The position numbers and the translations under genes were made by a program. The notes below the pieces were generated by a model. That model was not told the origin of the DNA and searched no databases. It saw only the letters and a list, made by a program, of their open reading frames with translations. A stretch of 7,100 bases of DNA from Eubacteriales bacterium (GTDB taxonomy: Bacteria > Bacillota > Clostridia > Acetivibrionales > STF1-152), in contig JAQVNH010000052.1 in assembly GCA_028703215.1 (NCBI GenBank), positions 1-7,100 of the forward strand, in the 5' to 3' direction. Positions 1-5,486 of this stretch are shown here, piece by piece (position 1 is the first letter of the stretch; the number at the start of each line of letters is the position of its first letter).

Positions 1-354
1 CAGGGCAAGGAATTTTGAAGGTATAATGCCATCGGTCAGGCTGTTTCCAATAAAGAGGATGTCAAGATCATTATCGAACCGCTCAAAATCTCCGGCGTGA
101 TGCGTGTCAGGCACACTCGTCTGAACCGGGTGAGCCGCGCTTGTCTGCCCTTCGGAAGCTGTGTCTGTTTGCGGACACGTCCCGGGACTTGCCGCGTCAT
201 CCTGAAAAGCAGAGGAAGAGCTTGTCGTTATATTACCGGAGTCTGCTTTTTTCAAATCCGAGCAGGATGACAATAAACAGATCGTTATTATCAAGGCTGT
301 TGCCGTCCAAGTTTTGTTGCGATACGAAGAGGATTTTTTCACCGCGCCATCCAT
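1..354 (-). CDS. SGNH/GDSL-type lipoprotein, 5' part only (runs off left edge)
   Basis: The first 118 codons of a leftward gene are present. The frame is open from ATG 354-352 to the window edge, with a TAG at 381-379 upstream. A GTG at 342-340 (giving Val/Met-Lys-Lys-Ser-Ser) is an alternative start that looks more like a signal peptide; neither start has a strong ribosome binding site. Residues about 15-31 form a hydrophobic segment ending in a lipobox, Leu-Ser-Ser-Cys, with the lipidated Cys at 31. This predicts export and anchoring on the outer face of the membrane. Residues 32-90 are a Ser/Thr/Asp/Ala-rich low-complexity linker. Residues 98-107 read DILFIGNSLT, matching block I of SGNH/GDSL hydrolases, where Ser105 would be the nucleophile. 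The catalytic Asp/His block lies outside the window, so substrate and activity cannot be judged. An esterase or carbohydrate deacetylase role is possible from the family. The lipoprotein call is firm; the hydrolase call rests on one motif. Confidence 0.78.
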   Translation of the reverse strand, partial: MDGAVKKSSSYRNKTWTATALIITICLLSSCSDLKKADSGNITTSSSSAFQDDAASPGTCPQTDTASEGQTSAAHPVQTSVPDTHHAGDFERFDNDLDILFIGNSLTDGIIPSKFLAL

Positions 355-393
355 TTTAACGATAGATTTCAGCAAATACTAAATTACCAATGT

Positions 394-422
394 ATCTTAA
401 TATATATCAATATTATTTACAA
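394..422 (-). promoter_or_regulatory. Possible promoter of the leftward lipoprotein gene
   Basis: Read on the minus strand, TTGTAA (422-417) is followed after 17 nt by TAAGAT (399-394). Transcription would begin near 387, leaving a leader of about 30 nt. The region is AT-rich and offers several similar hexamer pairs, for example TTGATA just downstream, so the exact boxes are uncertain. Confidence 0.35.
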
Positions 423-551
423 TGCCTGATCCTATGCTGTTTCGCCGGCCGAATCTTCTGTGTCTGTCATGGCAGGCGTACATATTTTTCTCTCGTCCAC
501 TGTGGAATTTACTTTGGGAATTTACGACTCTGTTTTTTATTTTAAATAATG

Positions 552-580
552 TTGAAATTACGGGAGCATTGCGGTATAAT
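552..580 (+). promoter_or_regulatory. Sigma-A promoter of the por operon
   Basis: TTGAAA at 552-557 and a perfect TATAAT at 575-580 are separated by exactly 17 nt. Start of transcription is expected near 586-588, giving a leader of about 60 nt before the porG ATG. No competing promoter of this quality lies between here and porG. Confidence 0.8.
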
Positions 581-614
581 GTTTATGACCTGATAATAAT
601 ATCAGATAATAAAC
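581..614 (+). promoter_or_regulatory. 34-bp interrupted palindrome at the por transcription start (operator or leader hairpin)
   Basis: Two nested inverted repeats share one centre (between 597 and 598). The outer arms are GTTTAT (581-586) and ATAAAC (609-614); the inner arms are CTGATA (590-595) and TATCAG (600-605). About 14 of 17 position pairs are complementary. It starts directly after the -10 box, where a repressor would block initiation. The hexamer GATAAT occurs at 592-597 and 605-610, reminiscent of the GATAAT units of Fur boxes, but the spacing does not match a classical 7-1-7 Fur site. The inner arm could also form a short hairpin in the mRNA. The symmetry is seen directly; the regulator is unknown. 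Confidence 0.5.
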
Positions 615-646
615 AATGACGGATATACGTTTTGGAGGTGGCATAA

Positions 647-1222
647 ATGTTGGAACTCAGAGTTCACGGAAGGGGCGGACAGGGAGTGGTAGTGGGATCA
701 GCCATCCTTGGCAAGGCATACTTCATTGAAAATAAAAGCGTGCAATTCTTCCCGGAGTTCGGGGTCGAAAGAAGGGGATCTCCCGTCCAGGCTTTTTTAA
801 GAGTGTCGGAAGACAAGATTAGATGCAATTACAGCATCAGCGAACCGGATAATATAATTTTATTTGACGAGTCGCTTCTCAATTCCGTAGATATAGCAAA
901 AGGAATAAAAAATAACGGCTGGATATTGATAAACAGCAAAAAAAGGCCGGAATGCTTTCATTTTGACGCAAATTGCAGGGTCGCGACCATCGATGCCGAC
1001 GGAATATCTCTTGCCAACGGGTTGGGGACGGAGACGGCACCTATAATAAATGCGGCTATGACGGGAGCCTTTGCAGGGCTGCTCGGAGATCTCCCGGTCG
1101 AATCGATCGCCGCTGCGATACATTCTTCGGTTCCGGCCAGACCTGACAAAAACGAGGCTGCCGCAAGGGAAGCTTTCTATAAAATCAAATTCGGCGCGAT
1201 AAAACAAAAAGCGGTCGTTTGA
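647..1222 (+). CDS. porG: Pyruvate:ferredoxin oxidoreductase, gamma subunit
   Basis: This 191-residue protein is the usual size of a stand-alone gamma subunit of 2-oxoacid:ferredoxin oxidoreductases. The N-terminal GRGGQG (residues 8-13) is the family's nucleotide-fold-like loop. Residues 36-50, with PEFGVERRGSPVQAF, match the conserved P-x-(F/Y)-G-x-E-R-RG block. The gamma domain is believed to help bind CoA in the complex that cleaves pyruvate oxidatively to acetyl-CoA and CO2 while reducing ferredoxin in the cytoplasm. The ATG at 647 is preceded by an excellent site, GGAGGTG at 634-640. It is the first gene of the operon. A gap of 121 nt, unusually long for por genes, separates it from porD. 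The assignment to pyruvate rather than another 2-oxoacid comes from the alpha subunit two genes downstream. Confidence 0.93.
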   Translation: MLELRVHGRGGQGVVVGSAILGKAYFIENKSVQFFPEFGVERRGSPVQAFLRVSEDKIRCNYSISEPDNIILFDESLLNSVDIAKGIKNNGWILINSKKRPECFHFDANCRVATIDADGISLANGLGTETAPIINAAMTGAFAGLLGDLPVESIAAAIHSSVPARPDKNEAAAREAFYKIKFGAIKQKAVV

Positions 1223-1248
1223 AACTGCAAAGCAAAACTATAAATCAA

Positions 1249-1272
1249 TGCGAAAGCGCGTGCGAAAGCGCG
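1249..1272 (+). repeat. Two perfect tandem copies of a 12-bp unit that forms GAAA-loop mini-hairpins
   Basis: TGCGAAAGCGCG occurs at 1249-1260 and again at 1261-1272 with no spacer. Each unit contains GCGAAAGC, a sequence known to make an unusually stable mini-hairpin. In RNA, 1259-1272 can fold into a 5-bp stem (CGUGC/GCGCG) closed by a C(GAAA)G tetraloop. A further small hairpin, ATTGC-TGT-GCAAT, lies at 1286-1298. No T-run follows, so it is not a standard terminator. It sits in the porG-porD gap and could be an mRNA processing or stability element, or a chance duplication. Confidence 0.8.
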
Positions 1273-1343
1273 AATGTCATAATATATTGCTGTGCAATCC
1301 GTTACCACAAAATTACAGGAAGGTTCAAAAAGGGTTCAGATAA

Positions 1344-1628
1344 ATGACAGGAAAGATAATATTCGGCGGAGCCGGAGACCTCCCGATATCGCCATTCACA
1401 AAGGGCAGCATGGTCTTTAATAAAACATGCGCCTGGAGAAATATCAAACCGGTCATCGATATTAACAGCTGCTCCAAGTGCATGATATGCTGGAAATTTT
1501 GTCCCGAAACGGCTATAGACATAATTGACGGCAGGCCTGCCATTGACTATGACTATTGCAAGGGGTGCGGGATATGCGCGGCGGAGTGTCCCGGAAAAGC
1601 GATCAAAATGACTGCGGAAGAAAAATAA
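1344..1628 (+). CDS. porD: Pyruvate:ferredoxin oxidoreductase, delta subunit (2x[4Fe-4S] ferredoxin)
   Basis: This 94-residue protein carries two classical CxxCxxCxxxC(P) motifs: Cys43/46/49/53 and Cys72/75/78/82. They are arranged so that each [4Fe-4S] cluster takes three ligands from one motif and the fourth from the other. It passes electrons from the TPP-bearing beta subunit and its cluster to external ferredoxin. The N-terminal 40 residues, with a CAWR-x3-KPVID segment (29-39) where family members usually have a GSWR-like one, match the PorD leader, so the protein is full length. An in-frame TAA lies immediately before the ATG (1341-1343), which fixes the start there or downstream. The ribosome binding site is modest (AGGG, 1331-1334). 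porA follows after 18 nt. Confidence 0.94.
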   Translation: MTGKIIFGGAGDLPISPFTKGSMVFNKTCAWRNIKPVIDINSCSKCMICWKFCPETAIDIIDGRPAIDYDYCKGCGICAAECPGKAIKMTAEEK

Positions 1629-1646
1629 AAGAACGGTGGAAGAAAA

Positions 1647-2708
1647 ATGAGACAATTGATGACGGGAAACTATGCAGCTTCATATGCTGTCAAATATGCT
1701 GGAGTTCAAGTCATAGCGGCATATCCGATAACACCTCAGACTCAGATAGTCGAAAAGTTGTCCGAAATGTGCGCAGCAGGGGAACTCAAAGCCCGGTACA
1801 TAAATGTTGAATCCGAGCATTCCGCAATGGCTGCCTGCATTGGCGCATCCTCGACGGGAGCAAGGGTATTCACGGCAACTTCCTCGCAGGGGCTCGCCTA
1901 CATGCATGAGCTGCTGCATTGGGCCTCCCGGGCAAGACTTCCCGTGGTGATGACAAATGTCAACCGGGCGATGGCTCCGGGATGGAACGTATGGGCTGAC
2001 CAGAACGACAGCCTTTCGCAAAGGGACACGGGATGGATGCAGATATACTGTAAAAGCGCCCAGGAAGTGTTTGATTCTATATTGATGGCGTACAAAATAA
2101 GCGAGAAAGTATTGCTTCCGACTATGATAAATTATGATGCCTTTTTTACTTCGCATACTGAGGAACCCGTGGATATACCTGATGCAGAAAAGGTCAGAGA
2201 TTTTCTTCCGGGACTCCGGAGAGGCAGGATCATGGACGTGGATGACCCCTGCGCATTCGGTACTCTTGTCGCACAGGACACGTACACGGAATTTCAATAT
2301 AAAATTCAAGAATCAATGCAGGATGCAAAAAAGGTCATAACCGAAACCTGCGCGGAATTTAAAAGCATATTCAACAGAGAATATGCTTTGACAGAAGAAT
2401 ATAAAATGAGTGATGCGGATGAGGTAATCATTGCGACCTCAACAATGTTTGAAACTGCCTCGGTGGCGGTGGATGAGCTAAGAAAAAAAGGTTCAAAGAC
2501 AGGAGCACTCAGAATAAGATATTTCAGGCCTTTCCCCAGTGAAGACATCATTAGGGCTCTTTCAGGGAAGAAACGGGCGCTCGTACTCGACAGGAACATC
2601 TCCTTCGGAGCTCAGGGCATATTTTGCCAGGAGGTGCTCGCCGCTGCAGGCGGAAAGGGAAATATGCCTGCAATATCGGGAGTTGTCCTGGGACTCGGCG
2701 GAAGATAA
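1647..2708 (+). CDS. porA: Pyruvate:ferredoxin oxidoreductase, alpha subunit, C-terminus cut short by a TAA
   Basis: This is the alpha subunit, which shares the active site with beta. YPITPQT (26-32) is the family motif whose Thr (here Thr29) contacts pyruvate. VESEHSA (54-60) holds the Glu (Glu57) expected to activate TPP. Arg107 in the NVNRA segment matches the Arg that binds the pyruvate carboxylate in the Desulfovibrio africanus enzyme. ADQNDSLSQRDTGW (117-130) is PorA-like and unlike VorB, supporting pyruvate as substrate. The frame encodes 353 residues and ends exactly after GLGGR. PorA proteins usually run to about 390 residues and continue with Asp and a helical tail. The missing tail is present in the same frame beyond the stop (2709-2828). 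ATG 1647 has a GGTGGAAG-like site. Function as a 353-residue protein is uncertain; loss of only the last 39 codons may be tolerated. Confidence 0.92.
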   Translation: MRQLMTGNYAASYAVKYAGVQVIAAYPITPQTQIVEKLSEMCAAGELKARYINVESEHSAMAACIGASSTGARVFTATSSQGLAYMHELLHWASRARLPVVMTNVNRAMAPGWNVWADQNDSLSQRDTGWMQIYCKSAQEVFDSILMAYKISEKVLLPTMINYDAFFTSHTEEPVDIPDAEKVRDFLPGLRRGRIMDVDDPCAFGTLVAQDTYTEFQYKIQESMQDAKKVITETCAEFKSIFNREYALTEEYKMSDADEVIIATSTMFETASVAVDELRKKGSKTGALRIRYFRPFPSEDIIRALSGKKRALVLDRNISFGAQGIFCQEVLAAAGGKGNMPAISGVVLGLGGR

Positions 2709-2828
2709 GTCAAGACGGAAAATATTGTTACGATTTATTTGAAACATATAAATGAAGCGAAATTTGCAGATAATGAAAACGATATTCATGATCAGCCAAT
2801 ACCTGTGTGGGGAGACGTAAAACTATGA
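2706..2828 (+). other. Stranded porA C-terminal tail: in-frame TAA plus 39 sense codons and TGA
   Basis: After TAA 2706-2708 the porA frame continues for 39 codons (2709-2825) to TGA 2826-2828. It begins VKTENIVTIYLKHINEA and ends PIPVWGDVKL. From memory of the family, PorA reads GLGGRD(V/I)-x-x-(E/D)-(N/D)-I followed by a helix and a short Trp- or Tyr-containing end, so this matches with the stop in place of the conserved Asp or a substitute. The TGA overlaps the porB start as ATGA (2825-2828), the usual sign of two translationally coupled genes. Total length would be 393 residues, normal for PorA. Whether the TAA is a mutation, a base-call or assembly error, or is read through cannot be told from the sequence. 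Confidence 0.8.
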
Positions 2829-3712
2829 AAATGACTATCCCTCGGGAAGAACTTATGACAAAGGGTCACACTGGCTGTCAGGGATGCGGCGCGATGCTTG
2901 CCATGCGCTATGCGCTTAAAGCGCTCGGGAAAAATACAATGATAGTCATACCGGCCTGCTGCTGGGTCGTCGCGATCGGGCCTTTTCCGTATTCAGCCCT
3001 GGAAGTGCCTGTTTTTGCGTCAGCTTTTGCCTGCGCCGCGTCCACGGCTGCGGGGATAAAAGCCGGGCTTGAAATGCAGGGGAAGCGCGAAATCAATGTT
3101 GTGGCATGGGCAGGAGACGGAGGCACATTTGACATCGGACTCCAGTCGCTCAGCGCGGCAGCGGAGAGGAATGAAGACATATTTTATTTCTGTTATGACA
3201 ATGAAGCGTATATGAATACGGGAAGGCAAAGGAGCTCTGCAACTCCTTACGGAGCATGGACGATGACGACGCCGAAAGACAGTACCAAGAATGAATTTAA
3301 AAAGGATATCGACGCGATAATGGCGGCGCACAAGATACCATACATGGCTACACTGTCTATTTCAGAACCTGAGGATTTTATAAGGAAGGTAAGGAAAGGC
3401 ATGGGAATCAAGGGTATGAAATTCTTCCATATTCTTTCGCCTTGCCCGTCAGGCTGGCTGAGCGACCCCTCGGATTCCGTGAAGATCGCCAGATATGCCG
3501 TTGAAACAAATATATTTCCTTTGTATGAGGTCGAAAACGGTGAAAAATATATAATAAACAAAAAAATCGCGCGGAAGAAGCCGGTTTCCGATTACCTGAA
3601 ATTACAGGGAAGATACAGGTATTTAAATGAATCTCAGATAAAAACGATTCAGGAGGCGGCAGACAAAAACTGGAGATCTCTTCTCAAGAAAGAAGAGTTC
3701 CCGGACACTTGA
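2825..3712 (+). CDS. porB: Pyruvate:ferredoxin oxidoreductase, beta subunit (TPP and [4Fe-4S] binding)
   Basis: This 295-residue protein has all the expected elements. GHTGCQGCG gives Cys18 and Cys21, CCW gives Cys45/46 and SPCPSGW gives Cys207; together these supply ligands for the proximal [4Fe-4S] cluster. The TPP/Mg signature runs from GDGG (97-100) to the Asn-rich NEAYMNTG (127-134). The subunit binds TPP and carries electrons from the hydroxyethyl intermediate. I chose ATG 2825 because GGGGAG (2809-2814) lies 10 nt upstream and because the ATG overlaps the TGA ending the extended porA frame. A GTG at 2807 would add six residues (beginning MGRRKT) without its own ribosome binding site. 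The C-terminal 60 residues are Lys/Arg-rich as usual. It is the last gene of the operon; a weak hairpin and a new promoter follow. Confidence 0.94.
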   Translation: MKMTIPREELMTKGHTGCQGCGAMLAMRYALKALGKNTMIVIPACCWVVAIGPFPYSALEVPVFASAFACAASTAAGIKAGLEMQGKREINVVAWAGDGGTFDIGLQSLSAAAERNEDIFYFCYDNEAYMNTGRQRSSATPYGAWTMTTPKDSTKNEFKKDIDAIMAAHKIPYMATLSISEPEDFIRKVRKGMGIKGMKFFHILSPCPSGWLSDPSDSVKIARYAVETNIFPLYEVENGEKYIINKKIARKKPVSDYLKLQGRYRYLNESQIKTIQEAADKNWRSLLKKEEFPDT

Positions 3713-3723
3713 GGACGGGAATT
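3696..3723 (+). terminator. Weak terminator-like hairpin spanning the porB stop
   Basis: TTCCCG (3698-3703) pairs with CGGGAA (3716-3721). An extra A-T and a G-T pair at the base give about 8 pairs around a 12-nt loop that contains the porB TGA. The following bases, TATTTAATT, are only moderately T-rich. It may reduce read-through into mnmA, but it is not a textbook intrinsic terminator. Confidence 0.3.
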
Positions 3724-3746
3724 ATTTAATTCAGGGGCATGTTTCA

Positions 3747-3775
3747 TTGACACAACTATGGTAAAATTCTATTAT
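3747..3775 (+). promoter_or_regulatory. Sigma-A promoter of the mnmA-thpR-pepD genes
   Basis: A perfect TTGACA (3747-3752) and TATTAT (3770-3775) are 17 nt apart. The start point is expected near 3782, giving a leader of about 54 nt. It shows that mnmA and its followers are transcribed separately from the por operon. Confidence 0.8.
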
Positions 3776-3794
3776 AAAATCATAAGCGAAGTAT

Positions 3795-3819
3795 AAATTT
3801 TAAATAAAATCTAAAATTT
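3795..3819 (+). repeat. AT-rich inverted repeat in the mnmA leader
   Basis: AAATTTTA (3795-3802) and TAAAATTT (3812-3819) are perfect inverted copies separated by 9 nt. They lie between the promoter and the ribosome binding site. The stem would be all A-U, so it is weak in RNA; it could equally be a DNA-binding site or chance in an AT-rich stretch. Confidence 0.35.
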
Positions 3820-3835
3820 GGCTTTCGGAGGCTTG

Positions 3836-4933
3836 ATGTCGAAGCAGAAGGTTTTAGTAGGCATGAGCGGCGGAGTCGACAGTTCTGTTGCCGCAGCGCT
3901 GCTTAAAGAACAGGGATACGAAGTGATAGGAGCCACTCTGCGAGTCCGGCCGGAAGAAGGAGAAAACGGAAACCGGGAAGACGCGCTCTGTCCTGTGGTT
4001 GAAGTCGAAGACGCGATAAAAACCTCAGAGAAGCTCGGCATAAGGCATTATGTTTTTGACTTCAGAGATATTTTCAGAGAAAAGGTAGTAAATTATTTCA
4101 TCGACGAGTATTTGAAAGGCAGAACTCCAAATCCATGCATAGTCTGCAACAGGTATGTGAAGTTTGCCGCTTTGCTTGAAAAGGCAGGTTCGATGGGGAT
4201 CGACTATATAGCAACAGGACACTACGCGATAGTTGAGAAGAATGAAAATACAGGAAGGTACCTGCTTAAAAAATCACTGCATTCGGATAAGGATCAGACT
4301 TACGCATTATATAAACTGACACAGCAGCAGCTCGGCAGAACGCTCATGCCTCTCGGCTCCCGCGAAAAGGCTCATGTGAGGGAAATAGCAAGGAGTTTGG
4401 GGCTTGAAGAGGCCGACAGGCCTGACAGTCAGGAGATTTGCTTTATTAAGGACGGGGGATATCGGGAGTACATATCTCAACACTCCGAAGCGGCTCCGAA
4501 GGAGGGTTTTTTTACCGATACCGAAGGCAAGATCCTGGGAAGACATTTGGGGATAGCCCATTACACAGTCGGGCAAAGAAAGGGACTTGGAATAAGTTTC
4601 GGAAAGCCGATGTTTGTCAAGGAAATCGACGCGGCAGCCAATAAGATAGTGCTTGCGGAAGAAAGACTGATGTATTCGCCAGGACTGATTGCCGGTGATT
4701 TGAATTTTATACCTTATGACAAATTGGACTCTCCGATGGAAGTGAGTGTAAAGATAAGGTACAATGCCAGGGAGGTTCCGGCACTTTTAAATCCTATAGG
4801 GACCGACGAGGCCGAGGTCATCTTCAAAGAACCTCAGAAGGCAGTTACGCCGGGGCAGGCAGCAGTATTTTACGAGGACCGGACAGTTGTGGGCGGAGGA
4901 ACGATTGAGAGCGTTTATAGGGATCGATTTTAA
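3836..4933 (+). CDS. mnmA: tRNA-specific 2-thiouridylase
   Basis: MnmA puts sulfur on C2 of the wobble uridine (U34) of tRNAs for Lys, Glu and Gln, using ATP and a persulfide relay. The protein is 365 residues, normal for the family. SGGVDSS (11-17) is the PP-loop that binds ATP. The two catalytic cysteines are Cys104 in PNPCIVCNRYVKF and Cys202 in DSQEICFI. ATGHY (126-130) and the YTVGQRKGLGI block of the central domain are also conserved. The C-terminal part is the beta-barrel domain, ending VVGGGTIES. The start is ATG 3836. GGAGG (3827-3831) lies only 4 nt upstream, rather tight, but the protein then starts MSKQKVLVGMSGGVDSS as is typical. A TTG at 3818 is in frame but has no ribosome binding site. 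It has its own promoter, and its 3' end overlaps thpR by 29 nt. Confidence 0.96.
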   Translation: MSKQKVLVGMSGGVDSSVAAALLKEQGYEVIGATLRVRPEEGENGNREDALCPVVEVEDAIKTSEKLGIRHYVFDFRDIFREKVVNYFIDEYLKGRTPNPCIVCNRYVKFAALLEKAGSMGIDYIATGHYAIVEKNENTGRYLLKKSLHSDKDQTYALYKLTQQQLGRTLMPLGSREKAHVREIARSLGLEEADRPDSQEICFIKDGGYREYISQHSEAAPKEGFFTDTEGKILGRHLGIAHYTVGQRKGLGISFGKPMFVKEIDAAANKIVLAEERLMYSPGLIAGDLNFIPYDKLDSPMEVSVKIRYNAREVPALLNPIGTDEAEVIFKEPQKAVTPGQAAVFYEDRTVVGGGTIESVYRDRF

Positions 4934-5462
4934 CAGGGATATAAAAGCGGAGATGTTCAGGATCCAGCAGTTCTACAGAACTCACGCGAAACAGGGAAGA
5001 TGGAAATATCCCGGGAATTTCCATCTCACCTTGAAATTTTTAAATGAGATAACTGATGAGCAAAAAGCTGCGATAGATGAGAAAATGACCGGAACATGCG
5101 GGCATTGCAAGCCGTTTTACCTTTATCCCGACAAGGCGGGAATGTTCGAAAGCCGGGACAATGTCAGGGTGTTATGGCTCGGGCTCGGAGGAGATACAGA
5201 AAAATTGGATTTGCTGCAAAAAGCGGTCAGCGGAAAACTTTGCGAAATCGGGTTCCCGTGCGACAAACGAGAGTTCGCTCCTCACATAACTATAGGGCAG
5301 GACGTAATGTTCAAAAAGGATTTTGACAAGACCAAGCAAATCGAATATGGAATAAAACAGTTCGGGGAAACAATAGACAAGCTGTATCTTTTCAAAAGCG
5401 AGCAGAAAGGAAATAAGCGCGTCTACACAAAAATTTCAGAGTATGATTTTGCGAAATTATGA
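4905..5462 (+). CDS. thpR: RNA 2',3'-cyclic phosphodiesterase (2H phosphoesterase, LigT-like)
   Basis: This 185-residue protein has the two HxTx motifs that define the 2H phosphoesterase family: HLTL (40-43) in FHLTLKFL and HITI (127-130) in FAPHITIGQ. Their histidines and threonines form the active site that opens RNA 2',3'-cyclic phosphates. The physiological role of this bacterial family is not well defined. I chose TTG 4905 as the start. GGAGG (4895-4899) lies 5 nt upstream, and the protein then begins MRAFIGIDF, matching the usual MRLFIAIDF-type start. A TTG at 4887 would add six residues and has no site. The gene therefore begins 29 nt before the mnmA stop (TAA 4931-4933), in a different frame, which suggests coupled translation. 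pepD follows after 24 nt. Confidence 0.92.
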   Translation: MRAFIGIDFNRDIKAEMFRIQQFYRTHAKQGRWKYPGNFHLTLKFLNEITDEQKAAIDEKMTGTCGHCKPFYLYPDKAGMFESRDNVRVLWLGLGGDTEKLDLLQKAVSGKLCEIGFPCDKREFAPHITIGQDVMFKKDFDKTKQIEYGIKQFGETIDKLYLFKSEQKGNKRVYTKISEYDFAKL

Positions 5463-5486
5463 TTTTGATATAACAGGGGTGTAAGC

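Noticed and set aside
141..359. Rightward 72-codon frame at the left end
   Set aside because: It is the antisense of the lipoprotein gene, whose signal peptide, lipobox and SGNH motif are far better support.
432..500. Leftward short frame of 22 codons ending in TAG, hydrophilic and acidic
   Set aside because: It looks slightly protein-like and could be a remnant of a lost gene, but it is short, has no clear ribosome binding site and shows no recognisable motif.
422..619. Rightward 65-codon frame upstream of porG
   Set aside because: It runs through the por promoter and the palindrome, lacks a ribosome binding site, and its composition does not resemble a protein family.
588..646. Riboswitch in the por leader
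   Set aside because: The leader is only about 60 nt, with one short hairpin and no known aptamer pattern or terminator/antiterminator pair.
1680..2309. Long leftward frame of 209 codons opposite porA
   Set aside because: It is the antisense of a clear PorA domain; the translation is rich in Cys, His and Arg without family motifs, typical of a shadow frame.
2706..2708. Genome-wide reassignment of TAA as a sense codon
   Set aside because: porD, mnmA and pepD all end at TAA at positions normal for their families, so TAA works as a stop here.
2709..2824. A plain intergenic spacer or small separate gene between porA and porB
   Set aside because: The stretch reads in the porA frame, resembles the PorA C-terminus and ends in an ATGA overlap with porB, so it is better explained as the stranded porA tail.
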